In this document: positions 7,748 to 16,107 of the stretch, in pieces | How the letters are laid out: each line of letters begins with the position of its first letter | How positions within the stretch are numbered: the first letter of the stretch is position 1 | NCBI RefSeq assembly: GCF_004343195.1 | Contig: NZ_SMCR01000001.1 | Coordinates: 840,682-904,681, forward strand | Origin: Biostraticola tofi | GTDB taxonomy: Bacteria; Pseudomonadota; Gammaproteobacteria; Enterobacterales; Enterobacteriaceae | Reading direction: 5' to 3' | DNA: 64,000 nucleotides | The notes under the pieces: model-generated | The model's database searches: none | Told to the model about the DNA's origin: nothing | The model's input: the letters and a program-made list of their open reading frames with translations, nothing else | Position numbers and translations under genes: made by a program

Positions 7748-7967
7748 GATAGAGAACGCTATCCGATCCGTCGCCAGGAAATGCCACCGCGAAATAAGAC
7801 AAGCCATCGACGGCAAGCCACTTTCAGAGCGCGACTCAATCATCACAACCCTTCTCGATAAATACGCCAAACAGATCCAGTGTCTTCCACCTAATGACTT
7901 CCCGCCTAAGCGCTGGCTGGCGTACTACATCAGCAGAATAGACAAAGAGCAGCGAGGTAAGGCATGA
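7737..7967 (+). CDS. Phage hypothetical protein, 76 aa
   Basis: Start placed at the ATG at 7737, inside the end of the methylase gene; a TTG further upstream is less likely. The 76-aa protein is basic and helical, with KCHREIRQAIDG and a C-terminal WLAYYISRIDKEQRG. No domain recognised. The stop overlaps the next start by ATGA. Location next to the Xis-like gene hints at a role in late recombination or regulation, but this is inference. Confidence 0.5.
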   Translation: MSPEIENAIRSVARKCHREIRQAIDGKPLSERDSIITTLLDKYAKQIQCLPPNDFPPKRWLAYYISRIDKEQRGKA

Positions 7968-8173
7968 AACATCAAACCGGCGAACTGTCGCCAGATTCAC
8001 TGATCGACATTAAGTACATGCAAAATGATTCCAAATTCACCGCAAAGTATTATTATTCACAGATTAAGGCTGGCAAACTCGCTTCTCCGATAAAAATTGG
8101 TCGTTGCTCCAGATGGAAGTTATCGGACTATCTGGACTGGAAAAACAGTCATATCCAGCGAATGAGGGCATAA
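7964..8173 (+). CDS. AlpA/excisionase-like DNA-binding protein
   Basis: A 69-aa protein with a winged-helix AlpA/Xis pattern: a segment FTAKYYYSQIKAGKLASPIKIG followed by SRWKLSDYLDWK. AlpA-type proteins bind att-flanking DNA and direct excision or regulate int. It is the last gene before the att copy at 8231, the usual position for xis. No intact integrase lies between it and the att site, so the integrase must be at the other end of the prophage or lost. Confidence 0.7.
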   Translation: MKHQTGELSPDSLIDIKYMQNDSKFTAKYYYSQIKAGKLASPIKIGRCSRWKLSDYLDWKNSHIQRMRA

Positions 8174-8230
8174 TGCTGGGCATCGCAGTAATTTCAATAA
8201 CAACAATTAAATATATTACAGCAACTTACC

Positions 8231-8260
8231 CGACAGGTTCGATTCCTGTCGGGGACACCA
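8231..8260 (+). repeat. Prophage att site: duplicated 3' end of a tRNA (tRNA-Arg CCT-like)
   Basis: The sequence contains a full T-arm (ACAGG, loop TTCGATT, CCTGT), then CGGGGAC, a discriminator A and CCA. Upstream bases cannot form the rest of a tRNA, so this is only a 3' fragment. The 3' acceptor strand GGGGACACCA and the neighbouring alaC-ypdAB genes fit the argW locus, a known enterobacterial prophage site. It marks the right end (attR-like) of the prophage whose genes fill 1-8173. Confidence 0.8.
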
Positions 8261-8376
8261 GCACTGCCTAATTCTGCGTAACCTCACCTAAACAAAAACC
8301 GCTTAACCTGCATGCTCAAGCTAACTCAACATAATCATTGTCTAGACAACAAACAAGTGGGGGTATTATCTGGGGT

Positions 8377-8500
8377 ATGACAACCGCCATAACGCCACGA
8401 TAACGCCAACTGCCTTTCTCGGTCCGTCGAGTTGAAACGCTAAAGCCAGAGGATAAACCCTATAGGCTGGTGAGGGTGGTGGCCTGGTTCTACGTGTAAC
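8377..8500 (+). pseudogene. Remnant of a P4-type tyrosine integrase (N-terminus)
   Basis: The frame beginning near 8377 contains a stop at 8401, then reads RRVETLKPEDKPYRLV, the characteristic KP-x-K-PY start of P4/IntS-type integrases. After a small frameshift near 8473 it continues as GGGLVLRV, the expected DGGGLxLxV segment. Nothing recognisable follows. It lies about 115 bp downstream of the tRNA CCA in the same direction, exactly where an integrase sits in tRNA-inserted elements. It therefore marks a second, decayed element at this site. The surrounding 8261-8913 holds no intact gene. Confidence 0.7.
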
Positions 8501-8913
8501 GCTAATAAAAAGTGACGGTTGGCGTAGGGAACGCAAAAGCACCGCGAAATCATATGACTTAATCTCGGAAGCATGCCCACTTATCTTGGAATTTGGGCCG
8601 ACAGCAGTCAGCCCGAACAACCCTGGCTGGTTTAGCACTAACGAGGTTGCTCGCTCAGCGATAAAACGTTCATCGGCTTTTTGATTAACAGTCAGATGAA
8701 ATAACCGGCCAATAATTATTCTCCCCGGCACTGTTGGGTTTTATCTAACAACAATCTTCGATATGATAATTAAAAAATATCGCTTACGGTATTATTAATG
8801 CAATTCACTCACTTTTATTAACCTAAATACAGTTTCATGCACCATAGCATGCTGGTATAGCCAAATAAAAAAACCACTACTTATTTTTAGAGTAAACAAT
8901 GGATGTTAGTTAA

Positions 8914-9666
8914 ATGAAAGTCTTTATCATTAATATGAAACGCTCTACAGCTCGAAGAACAAATATAGAAAAAGAATGCATGACCTACAAATTAGAATAT
9001 GAGTTTATTGATGCTGTAGATGGAAGACTATTAAGCCCCCCTGAAATTAAACAACATACACGCGAACTCAATTATGCTTATAGACCTGGCGAAATCGGTT
9101 GTGCGCTAAGTCATATTGAGGCATATCGCCTTATGTGCGCTCGAGGCATTGATTCTGCGCTTATTCTGGAAGATGATGCAAAACTGATGCCTGAAATTGT
9201 GGATGTTTTAACCGAACTCGATAAAGTTGGCAGCAGCGAAAAACCGACCATAACGCTACTGACAGAAACGTTTCAATATCAGGATAAATGCTTGTCACAG
9301 CTCGACCTGAAGCACAGTATTTTTCCTGTCATTGAGGCGTGTATGTCGCATGGTTACGTGATTAATCGCCCGGCGGCAAAGAACGCGCTGATGGCTCTTT
9401 ATCCCGTCTGGATGGTAGCAGACCGCTGGAACCTGTTTAATGAATATTCTATCTGCGATGTGAATGCTGTGATTCCCCCAGTTATTGTACATTCTGACCT
9501 TGCTAGTGAATCGACAATAAGCACGCCATCAGACCATCAAACACAGCCTTTTCTAAAGAATGAAATCTGGGAAAAATTGCGGAAAAAACGACCTTTTGCT
9601 GTCAGGCTGAAAAGGATGGTATGGCTAACGTGCAAAAGAAAGTTTATTAAGATAATTAAGAACTGA
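8914..9666 (+). CDS. Family 25 glycosyltransferase (LPS-type)
   Basis: The 250-aa protein has GT25 hallmarks: the start VFIINMKRSTARR, then GEIGCALSHIEAY near residue 60, and the ILEDDAKL motif at residues ~88-95, whose Asp-Asp binds metal and sugar nucleotide. Such enzymes add a hexose to lipooligosaccharide or capsule in the cytoplasm. The C-terminus is strongly basic (LKRMVWLTCKRKF), which could aid membrane association. The gene is AT-rich compared with its chromosomal neighbours and sits in the island remnant after the att site, so it was probably acquired by transfer and may alter surface glycans. Confidence 0.8.
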   Translation: MKVFIINMKRSTARRTNIEKECMTYKLEYEFIDAVDGRLLSPPEIKQHTRELNYAYRPGEIGCALSHIEAYRLMCARGIDSALILEDDAKLMPEIVDVLTELDKVGSSEKPTITLLTETFQYQDKCLSQLDLKHSIFPVIEACMSHGYVINRPAAKNALMALYPVWMVADRWNLFNEYSICDVNAVIPPVIVHSDLASESTISTPSDHQTQPFLKNEIWEKLRKKRPFAVRLKRMVWLTCKRKFIKIIKN

Positions 9667-10034
9667 GGCTATGATGGCACCAGCGTCGCAAATGAACTGT
9701 TGATTACCGAACAATCATCTTGGATGTTCGCAGAAAAAATGAGATTGACGGTGCGACACTCGATGGCATCATGTATACCGTTCATATAACATTTCAGTGT
9801 TAGATTGTTCGCTACCGCTTGCAGGTAGTGTTTACAGATGGTGTCGGCGGCATATGCTGTATTGTATCAAGTTAACGGTTTGGACGGATCTGAGCATGTT
9901 TCAACTGCCGCAGGAAAGAGGGTCTAAATCTACACAACATAGCAGCATATTAATATCCTAAGTCATAAATTATCAACAACAGGCCACAGCCACAAAGTAA
10001 ACGTTGAAATATTATCTTCGTTAAGGGAATAACT
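9667..10034 (+). other. Gene-free stretch, 368 bp
   Basis: I see no coding frame of useful length, RNA gene or clear mobile-element end here. An AAGGGA ribosome site lies near its right end for the next gene. The left part is mixed in composition and the right part AT-rich, consistent with decayed island DNA. Confidence 0.4.
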
Positions 10035-10499
10035 ATGGATAAGTTATCGTTAATCGCCAGTGGGTATGCTGATAATCTTTCGCGAAGTACCAACGCTGAT
10101 GATATAAAAGACAATTTTTCATTTTTCATCACCAATCTGCAATCTGTGGCTAATAGCTCCGACACACTGAGAAGCAGGATCGATGGTATTACCAAGTTCG
10201 CAGATGAAAATACTCAAAAACTTGATAGTTTTTTTTTACATGCTAACAAAAAGTCTCCCGGCGTCATTGCAACAAACAAAGCGATAAATGAAGGTTGCAA
10301 ATTAACTGATATTCTGTCTGCTGTAACGCAAGACGACGCTGATGGATTCAAAAAGGCGGATAATGAACTTAATAAAAAGATAGCAGCAATTAAACATAGA
10401 TTATCAAAGCACATTGAAGGTGATGGAAGTGGCAATGATAACATATTTACAGAAGACAAAATTCAGGGAGAAATCAAACGATTTTTTAATAGATTTTAG
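10035..10499 (+). CDS. Orphan helical protein of unknown function, 154 aa
   Basis: The ATG is preceded by AAGGGAATAACT, a good ribosome site. The protein is hydrophilic, with no signal peptide or membrane segment, and is predicted by composition to be mostly helical, rich in Asn, Asp, Lys and Ser. I recognise no family. Base composition is clearly AT-richer than the backbone, as for the glycosyltransferase gene nearby. The serine/asparagine-rich N-terminus would not exclude a secreted effector, but there is no direct sign of this. It is followed by a strong hairpin. Confidence 0.6.
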   Translation: MDKLSLIASGYADNLSRSTNADDIKDNFSFFITNLQSVANSSDTLRSRIDGITKFADENTQKLDSFFLHANKKSPGVIATNKAINEGCKLTDILSAVTQDDADGFKKADNELNKKIAAIKHRLSKHIEGDGSGNDNIFTEDKIQGEIKRFFNRF

Positions 10500-10550
10500 T
10501 TTATGAGCAGGTTGATTTCTCGCTCTATCTTTCAGAATAAAATAAAAACC

Positions 10551-10583
10551 GCAAGCTAGCTGGCATTATGCTGGCTAGTTTGC
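10551..10583 (+). terminator. Long hairpin, possible terminator after the orphan gene
   Basis: Ten-base stem GCAAGCTAGC/GCTAGTTTGC (one G-T pair) encloses a further GCAT/ATGC inner stem. It lies 52 bases after the orphan gene. No run of T follows, so a factor-assisted terminator or RNA-stability element is as likely. Downstream to 10847 I see no further supported gene. Confidence 0.5.
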
Positions 10584-10847
10584 TAACTAATTACCACAAT
10601 GCAATTTTCCATTATCATCATTTTTTCCTTTATGAAATCCCAGATTATGCTGCATTCAGCCTTGCTGAAAGTAGGTCAGCACACAGCCGATATGCTGCCG
10701 AGCAAAAAACACCCTGTAACATTTCATAACCAACGTATTTCATTAAAATTTTATCTCCATCGCATTCTGGAAAAAAATCCCCTAAAGTTCTGATTAATCA
10801 TACCCGATAGACTATTTTAATCATTCAGATGGCCCGCTGGAGTCTTC

Positions 10848-10991
10848 ATGAAAACTATCATTCTCTTTTTAAGTCTGGCATTGACCGCTTGCGGTAGTGC
10901 GCCGGTAAGCTCCATATTGAAGCTGGTTCCGGTTGGCAGCGAGGTTTGTCCGCGCGGTAATGATGTGTTTACCAACCAATGCCATAACTAA
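10848..10991 (+). CDS. Small lipoprotein, 47 aa
   Basis: A short ORF with a textbook lipoprotein signal: MKTIILFLSLALTAC with the lipobox LTAC, lipid-bearing Cys15 and a G at +2. The mature peptide has only 33 residues, including two more cysteines (C34 and C45) that could form a disulfide. There is a plausible ribosome site (GGAG, seven bases before the ATG). The family is unknown to me; small entericidin-like or outer-membrane lipoproteins are possible analogues. It is too short for most automatic gene calls. Confidence 0.65.
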   Translation: MKTIILFLSLALTACGSAPVSSILKLVPVGSEVCPRGNDVFTNQCHN

Positions 10992-11110
10992 TCGTCCCAA
11001 TAAGTTGTTTATAATGATAATTTCCACCCTGGGCCTTTCAGCATTTGCCTATAGGCTGGTGTAGTTGTTGACTGGTCAGTGCTGTGCTAGAGTTTGTTCT
11101 CATCCACATC

Positions 11111-11160
11111 GTTGCCGGACGACCGGTAGACGGATCTTATCTTGGGGACGACCCCGTATA
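11111..11160 (+). promoter_or_regulatory. Guanidine-II (mini-ykkC) riboswitch
   Basis: Two short hairpins with identical ACGA loops stand 17 bases apart: CCGG-ACGA-CCGG at 11115-11126 and GGGG-ACGA-CCCC at 11144-11155. Paired ACGR-loop hairpins are the defining form of the guanidine-II riboswitch, which in enterobacteria precedes gdx/sugE genes. The second hairpin ends 21 bases before the gdx ATG, so ligand binding could control access to the AAGGGA ribosome site. Confidence 0.9.
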
Positions 11161-11176
11161 TTAAGGGAAATTCTCC

Positions 11177-11494
11177 ATGGCATGGTTAGTTTTACTGGTT
11201 GCCGGGCTGTTCGAAGTGGTTTGGGCTATCGGATTGAAGTATACCCAGGGTTTCAGCCGATTGGTGCCGAGCGTGATCACGCTGGTCGCCATGATCATCA
11301 GTTTTGCCTTACTCAGTCATGCAATGAAAAGTCTGCCGGCAGGCACGGCATATGCGGTCTGGACAGGTATTGGCGCGACAGGCGCGGCCATTACCGGGAT
11401 GCTGTTGCTGGGTGAATCTGCCAACGCGGGGAGAATATTCAGCCTGCTGCTAATAATCTGCGGCGTCATTGGGTTGAAACTCTTCACCCGTTAA
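11177..11494 (+). CDS. gdx: Guanidinium exporter Gdx (SugE), SMR family
   Basis: A 105-aa four-helix small multidrug resistance protein. The first helix contains the essential Glu13 in [18 protein letters not shown], and [20 protein letters not shown] is the SMR signature. SugE/Gdx members export guanidinium in exchange for protons as antiparallel dimers in the inner membrane. The guanidine-II riboswitch just upstream supports guanidinium rather than quaternary ammonium compounds as the physiological substrate. The gene is monocistronic and convergent with alaC. Confidence 0.95.
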   Translation: MAWLVLLVAGLFEVVWAIGLKYTQGFSRLVPSVITLVAMIISFALLSHAMKSLPAGTAYAVWTGIGATGAAITGMLLLGESANAGRIFSLLLIICGVIGLKLFTR

Positions 11495-11649
11495 CCTTGA
11501 TGAGCTGTAACGCGATATGACCTGGTTCACAGCCTAAAAAAAAACCTGCTCCAGAACGGTACAATAGCAGATAATCCGCGGCTGATGGGTCGACGCGGCT
11601 GAATATGCTTTTTGGCGTTGAAAGATATTGCTGCCCCTTCAAATGGTGA

Positions 11650-11674
11650 AAAACCGGGCCTAAGCCCGGTTATT
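11650..11674 (-). terminator. Terminator of alaC
   Basis: Stem CCGGGC/GCCCGG with a four-base loop. On the minus strand it is followed by TTTTTC, so it ends alaC transcription about 25 bases after the stop. Weak T content on the other side may make it partly bidirectional for gdx. The region 11495-11650 otherwise shows no gene. Confidence 0.7.
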
Positions 11675-11697
11675 TCATTATCGCGACGTATCGCTAT

Positions 11698-12921
11698 TCA
11701 TATCCTGACGAAGGAAGGAGTCATTAATCCATCGGCACGAAACATCGCTTTGATACCGCGCACTGCCTGGCGGATACGGTCCTGGTTTTCGATCAGCGCA
11801 AAGCGGACATGGGTATCGCCATAATCTCCAAAACCGATACCCGGCGAAACACAGACTTTTGCCTCGGCAAGCAGCTTTTTAGCAAACTCCAGCGAGCCTA
11901 ACTGCGCATAGTGTTCAGGGATCTTTGCCCAGACATACATCGAGGCTTTGGGGTTCTCTACCATCCAGCCCGCTTCATGCAGTCCGCGCACCAGCACATT
12001 ACGCCGTTGACGATACTGTTCGGCTATATCCAGCACACACTGCTGATCTCCTTCCAGGGCGGCGATAGCCGCCACCTGCAGTGGCGTAAAAGTGCCGTAG
12101 TCATGGTAGCTCTTGATTCTTGCCAGCGCGCTGACCAGCTCAGGATTGCCCACCATGAAACCGATGCGCCAACCGGCCATGTTGTAGCTTTTAGACAGAG
12201 TGAAGAACTCCACCGCAATGTCCTTCGCACCCGGCACTTGCATGATAGAAGGCGCTTTCCAGCCGTCATAGACGATATCAGCGTAGGCCAGATCATGAAT
12301 CACCAGCACATTATACTGCAGCGCTAATGCCACTACCCGTTCGAAAAAGTCCAGCTCGACACACTGGGCGGTCGGGTTGGAAGGGAAGCCGAGGATCATC
12401 ATTTTAGGCGTGGGAATGCTCTCACGAATGGCGCGTTCCAACTCTTTGAAAAAGTCTACCCCCTCTACCAGTGGCACCGAACGCACCTGGGCTCCCGCGA
12501 TCACTGCGCCATAGATATGGATGGGGTAGCTGGGATTAGGCACCAGCACAGTATCACCGTGGTCAAGCGTGGCCAGCATCAGATGGGCCAGCCCCTCTTT
12601 GGAACCAATGGTGACAATAGCTTCACTTTCAGGATCAATCTCTACCGCGTATCGATCAGCATACCAGCGGGAGATCGCCCGTCGCAGACGCGGAATGCCG
12701 CGAGAGGTGGAATAGCCATGGGTGTCTTGCCGCTGGGCGACGGTGCAGAGTTTTTCGACAATATGTGGCGGCGTTGGCCCGTCAGGGTTGCCCATACTGA
12801 AATCGATAATATCTTCGCCGCGCCGACGCGCAGCCATTTTCAATTCAGCGGTGATGTTGAAAACATAGGGAGGGAGACGTTCAATACGTGTGAAACGACG
12901 AGCAGAACCGAATTCGGCCAT
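11698..12921 (-). CDS. alaC: Glutamate-pyruvate aminotransferase AlaC
   Basis: The 407-aa product is a class I/II fold-type I PLP aminotransferase. It has the conserved [10 protein letters not shown] region, [11 protein letters not shown], and the lysine motif [17 protein letters not shown], where [10 protein letters not shown] holds the PLP lysine. AlaC makes alanine from pyruvate and glutamate in the cytoplasm. Start and end match E. coli YfdZ/AlaC, and the order alaC-ypdA-ypdB is the E. coli one, with alaC divergent from ypdA. Confidence 0.95.
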   Translation of the reverse strand: MAEFGSARRFTRIERLPPYVFNITAELKMAARRRGEDIIDFSMGNPDGPTPPHIVEKLCTVAQRQDTHGYSTSRGIPRLRRAISRWYADRYAVEIDPESEAIVTIGSKEGLAHLMLATLDHGDTVLVPNPSYPIHIYGAVIAGAQVRSVPLVEGVDFFKELERAIRESIPTPKMMILGFPSNPTAQCVELDFFERVVALALQYNVLVIHDLAYADIVYDGWKAPSIMQVPGAKDIAVEFFTLSKSYNMAGWRIGFMVGNPELVSALARIKSYHDYGTFTPLQVAAIAALEGDQQCVLDIAEQYRQRRNVLVRGLHEAGWMVENPKASMYVWAKIPEHYAQLGSLEFAKKLLAEAKVCVSPGIGFGDYGDTHVRFALIENQDRIRQAVRGIKAMFRADGLMTPSFVRI

Positions 12922-13218
12922 GATGTCCTCGATGATTACGTAAGCGCCCGGACCGTCCGAGCGACGCTGGCCCCATTGGGGAGCCTGAATGACGAAATTA
13001 TCTCAACTTTGAACGTCTGTCGAGTGGCAAGAAGCACTCTTTTTTTTCAGAGGCGAGCCGCCTTGCCTTTGGCCTCCCCTTACAGCCAAATGCTCTTGGA
13101 CTGGCGCGGGGATTGCACCCTCGGTGCACAATTTACCTCTTTCTTCCTTCTTTGGTTTGAAAAGGCCATTTTGCTTCCCGGTTAGAGGTTCGGGGCGAGG
13201 ATGACGTTAACTTCGCTG

Positions 13219-13255
13219 TGCCACATATGACCGTGACATATCACATAATGTGGCA
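13219..13255. promoter_or_regulatory. Nested inverted repeat in the alaC-ypdA intergenic region
   Basis: Outer arms TGCCACAT and ATGTGGCA (perfect, 8 bp) enclose an inner GTGA-CATA-TCAC palindrome with nearly the same centre. The design suggests a dimeric or tetrameric regulator binding here. The inner spacing (four bases) does not fit CRP, which needs six. Further minus-strand hairpins (GTGCACC/GGTGCA near 13115-13130) lie in the presumed alaC leader. No gene is seen in 12922-13580. Confidence 0.45.
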
Positions 13256-13438
13256 ATCATAAAAATGAAATGGTACATATTTCCGCTTTTAAGGCAAAAA
13301 GCGCACGCCACAGGGGGAGTATAGCTTGATAATGCCTCCCCTTAACTGGACTTGGATTTCCGCATTTATCGGCTTGAGTCGTTAAGGGTCGCATCTGGCC
13401 CGGCCCGTTAATGATTCTTCGGTATGCAGTATTTATTG

Positions 13439-13487
13439 CCTAACGCCTAACGCCCAACGCCCAACGCCCAGCGCCCAGCGCCCAGCG
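13439..13487. repeat. Seven tandem heptamers, G-quadruplex-forming on the minus strand
   Basis: Units read CCTAACG twice, CCCAACG twice, CCCAGCG three times, then a partial copy. On the minus strand this gives five GGG runs each separated by four bases, the pattern for a G-quadruplex. It lies about 95 bp upstream of the ypdA start. The graded base changes show that the array arose by successive duplication. Confidence 0.85.
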
Positions 13488-13580
13488 CCTAGTAGCGAAC
13501 ACCACCGCAGGTGGCAAATCTGGAACATAGATCACATTTTGCTTATAGTAGTGCCTCACCCCCTCATGACGGAATCTGCC

Positions 13581-15257
13581 GTGAACCAAATGTTCGAAAT
13601 GTTGTTGGCGGTCTATGAACGCGCGGCATTGATGTTGATCTGCCTGTTTTTGCTGACCCGTACCCGACAGTTCCGCCAGTTGCTGCAAAAAGAGGAGCAT
13701 ACCCGTCAGGAGCTGGTCGCAGTTACCGTCATATTCTCTTTATTTGCCATTTTCAGTACCTATTCTGGCATTCATGTTGAAGGATCCTTGATTAATGTTC
13801 GGGTTATCGCCGTTATGTCAGGCGGAATTCTGTTTGGTCCCTGGGTCGGCATAGCAACAGGTATCATCGCCGGTATCCACCGATTCCTGATTGATATCGA
13901 TGGCCCCACCTCTGTCCCATGCCTGATAAGCAGCATCGTCGCCGGCTTCGTTGCAGGTTTTATCAAGCTGAAAATAAAAAAGGAACATCGCTGGGGTATG
14001 GGGATCCTCGGCGGGATGCTGTGCGAATCATTGACCATGCTGCTGGTGGTTATATGGGCTGAACCCACGGCTCTTGGGCTGGATATCGTGTCCAAAATCG
14101 CTATTCCGATGATACTGGGCGCGGTAAGCATTGGCCTTATTGTTCTGCTGGTGCAAGGGGTCGAAGACGAGAAAGAGGTGATTGCCGCCCGGCAGGCCAA
14201 GCTGGCGCTTGATATCGCCAATAAAACGCTGCCCTATTTCCGGCACATTAACAGCGACTCCTTAAGCACCATTTGCGATATCATCCGCACCGATATCAAA
14301 GCTGACGCCGTGGCTATCACCAACCAGCATAATATCCTGGCTTATGTGGGTGTCGGCGCTGAGCAATATAATATCGGCCATGAAATTATTAGCGAGACCA
14401 CCAAGGAAAGTATCCACAGCGGCAAGATAACCATCAAAAATAACGATGAAGCCGACCGCGTACCGCAGATTCACTCCCTGATCATTATCCCACTGTGGGA
14501 AAAGGGCATCGTCACCGGTTCATTAAAAATTTACTATTGCCATGCTCATCAGATAACCAACTCCCTGAAGGTGATGGCGGTCGGTCTGTCGCAGATTATC
14601 TCCACCCAGATTGAGGTGTCCCGCATTGAGCAGCTGCGTGAAATGGCCGATCGCGCTGAACTCAGGGCATTGCAGAGCAAGATCAATCCGCATTTCCTGT
14701 TCAACGCATTGAATGCCATTTCATCATTGATCCGCATCAATCCCGATACCGCGCGGCAATTGATCATCAATCTCTCACGTTACCTGCGCTACAATCTGGA
14801 ATTGAACGATGAGCAAATTGATATCAAAAAAGAGCTGTATCAGATACAGGATTATATCGCCATAGAGCAGGCGCGTTTTGGCAGTAAGCTGTCGGTTATT
14901 TACGACATTGATGAGGAGTTGTCTTTTACCATTCCCAGCCTGCTGATTCAGCCGCTGGTGGAAAATGCAATCGTCCACGGCATACAGCCCTGCCGCGGCA
15001 ATGGCGTGGTGGTCCTGTCGATTACCGGCACCGATGAGCGTATTCGAATCTCGGTTAAAGATACCGGCAGCGGTATCAGCGAAGATGTCATCGAACAGGT
15101 TAAACGTAATGAGCAGCCGGCCAAGAAAATCGGGCTGCTGAATGTGCATCATCGCGTATCGCTGCTCTATGGCGAAGGCCTGCACATTCGCCGTCTGGAG
15201 CCGGGGACTGAAATCTGGTTCTACATTAATCGCAGTAACAATAAACAGGCTGCCTGA
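13581..15257 (+). CDS. ypdA: LytS-type sensor histidine kinase YpdA (PyrS)
   Basis: Five to six membrane helices occupy the first ~190 residues (LytS 5TM sensor), followed by a GAF-like domain and a His_kinase domain with the [14 protein letters not shown] motif holding the phospho-accepting His, then the ATPase region ([17 protein letters not shown]). It matches E. coli YpdA along its length. I choose the GTG at 13581 since the protein then begins [10 protein letters not shown] as in the homologue; an in-frame start at 13539 would add 14 residues. YpdAB senses extracellular pyruvate in E. coli. The partner ypdB follows after 72 bp. Confidence 0.93.
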   Translation: MNQMFEMLLAVYERAALMLICLFLLTRTRQFRQLLQKEEHTRQELVAVTVIFSLFAIFSTYSGIHVEGSLINVRVIAVMSGGILFGPWVGIATGIIAGIHRFLIDIDGPTSVPCLISSIVAGFVAGFIKLKIKKEHRWGMGILGGMLCESLTMLLVVIWAEPTALGLDIVSKIAIPMILGAVSIGLIVLLVQGVEDEKEVIAARQAKLALDIANKTLPYFRHINSDSLSTICDIIRTDIKADAVAITNQHNILAYVGVGAEQYNIGHEIISETTKESIHSGKITIKNNDEADRVPQIHSLIIIPLWEKGIVTGSLKIYYCHAHQITNSLKVMAVGLSQIISTQIEVSRIEQLREMADRAELRALQSKINPHFLFNALNAISSLIRINPDTARQLIINLSRYLRYNLELNDEQIDIKKELYQIQDYIAIEQARFGSKLSVIYDIDEELSFTIPSLLIQPLVENAIVHGIQPCRGNGVVVLSITGTDERIRISVKDTGSGISEDVIEQVKRNEQPAKKIGLLNVHHRVSLLYGEGLHIRRLEPGTEIWFYINRSNNKQAA

Positions 15258-15329
15258 TTTTCAGGGATCCTGGCGTCCCGTCGGCTATGCCATGATTGCC
15301 TGGACTAACCGGGGCTAAGAGTGAGACCC

Positions 15330-16070
15330 ATGAAAGCAATTATTGTCGAAGATGAATTTCTGGCTCAGGAAGAGTTACGTTTTCTTATTGAAAAGCACAG
15401 CAGCCTGACTATCGAAGCCACCTTCAGTGACGGACTGGATGTACTGCGTTACCTGCAAAATCACCAAGTGGACGTGATTTTCCTGGATATCAATATTCCT
15501 TCCCTAGATGGTGTGCTGCTGGCACAAAATATCAGCAAATTCATCCATAAACCGGACATCATTTTTATTACCGCCTATAAGGAGCACGCGGTCGAGGCAT
15601 TTGAACTCGAGGCGTTCGATTACATCCTCAAGCCCTATCACGAGTCCAGGATTGTCACCATGCTGCAAAAGCTTGAGAACCTGCGCGGACCGGGGGCTGC
15701 CGTTCGACCAAACACCCTGCCCGCAGCTGCCAGCCGGCATAGCGCTACCATCAATCTATTGAAAGACGAGCGGATTATCGTTACTGATATCAACAATATC
15801 TACTACGCCGCAGCGCAGGAAAAAGTGACCTTGGTCTATACCAGGAAAGAAGAATTTACCATGCCGATGGCGATCACTGAGTTTTCTACTCGCTTGCCGG
15901 AAACGCCTTTTTTTCGTTGCCACCGTTCCTATGTGGTCAATCTTAATAAGATCCGGGAAATCGTGCCGTGGTTCAACAATACTTACTTGCTGAGATTGAA
16001 TGATTTGGATTTTGAAGTGCCGGTCAGTCGGAGCAAGGTCAAGGAATTCAGGCAGTTGATGGGGCTTTGA
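15330..16070 (+). CDS. ypdB: LytTR response regulator YpdB (PyrR)
   Basis: An N-terminal receiver domain (IIVEDEF, with phospho-acceptor Asp in VIFLDINIPSLDG and KP near 105) is joined to a C-terminal LytTR DNA-binding domain (FFRCHRSYVVNLNKI, then WFNNTYLLRL). It is nearly collinear with E. coli YpdB. The ATG at 15330 gives the homologous start MKAIIVEDEF; a GTG nine bases upstream is in frame. It is the cognate regulator of YpdA; the E. coli target yhjX is not in this window. Confidence 0.93.
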   Translation: MKAIIVEDEFLAQEELRFLIEKHSSLTIEATFSDGLDVLRYLQNHQVDVIFLDINIPSLDGVLLAQNISKFIHKPDIIFITAYKEHAVEAFELEAFDYILKPYHESRIVTMLQKLENLRGPGAAVRPNTLPAAASRHSATINLLKDERIIVTDINNIYYAAAQEKVTLVYTRKEEFTMPMAITEFSTRLPETPFFRCHRSYVVNLNKIREIVPWFNNTYLLRLNDLDFEVPVSRSKVKEFRQLMGL

Positions 16071-16075
16071 TTCTT

Positions 16076-16100
16076 GCCCGGCAAAAGTGCCTTGCCGGGC
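16076..16100. terminator. Convergent hairpin between ypdB and glk
   Basis: A perfect nine-base stem GCCCGGCAA/TTGCCGGGC with a seven-base loop lies between the two convergent stops. It has no T run on either side, so termination efficiency may be moderate. It ends seven bases before the glk stop codon. Confidence 0.5.
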
Positions 16101-16107
16101 GGGGTCA

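Noticed and set aside
8222..8260. Possible complete tRNA gene
   Set aside because: Only the T-arm, acceptor 3' strand and CCA are present. Upstream sequence cannot form D- or anticodon arms.
8366..8731. 121-codon frame on the minus strand
   Set aside because: It is antisense to the integrase remnant and includes tRNA-like sequence; there is no ribosome site and no recognisable domain.
10559..10580. Insertion-sequence end
   Set aside because: The hairpin is a perfect single stem with no transposase gene or target duplication nearby.
10599..10793. 64-codon frame in the gap after the orphan gene
   Set aside because: It lacks a ribosome site, and composition and motif content are not convincing.
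13233..13244. CRP site at GTGA-CATA-TCAC
   Set aside because: The spacer is four bases; CRP needs six, and the flanking bases do not match.
13439..13487. CRISPR array
   Set aside because: Units are 7 bp and directly adjacent with no spacers or cas genes.
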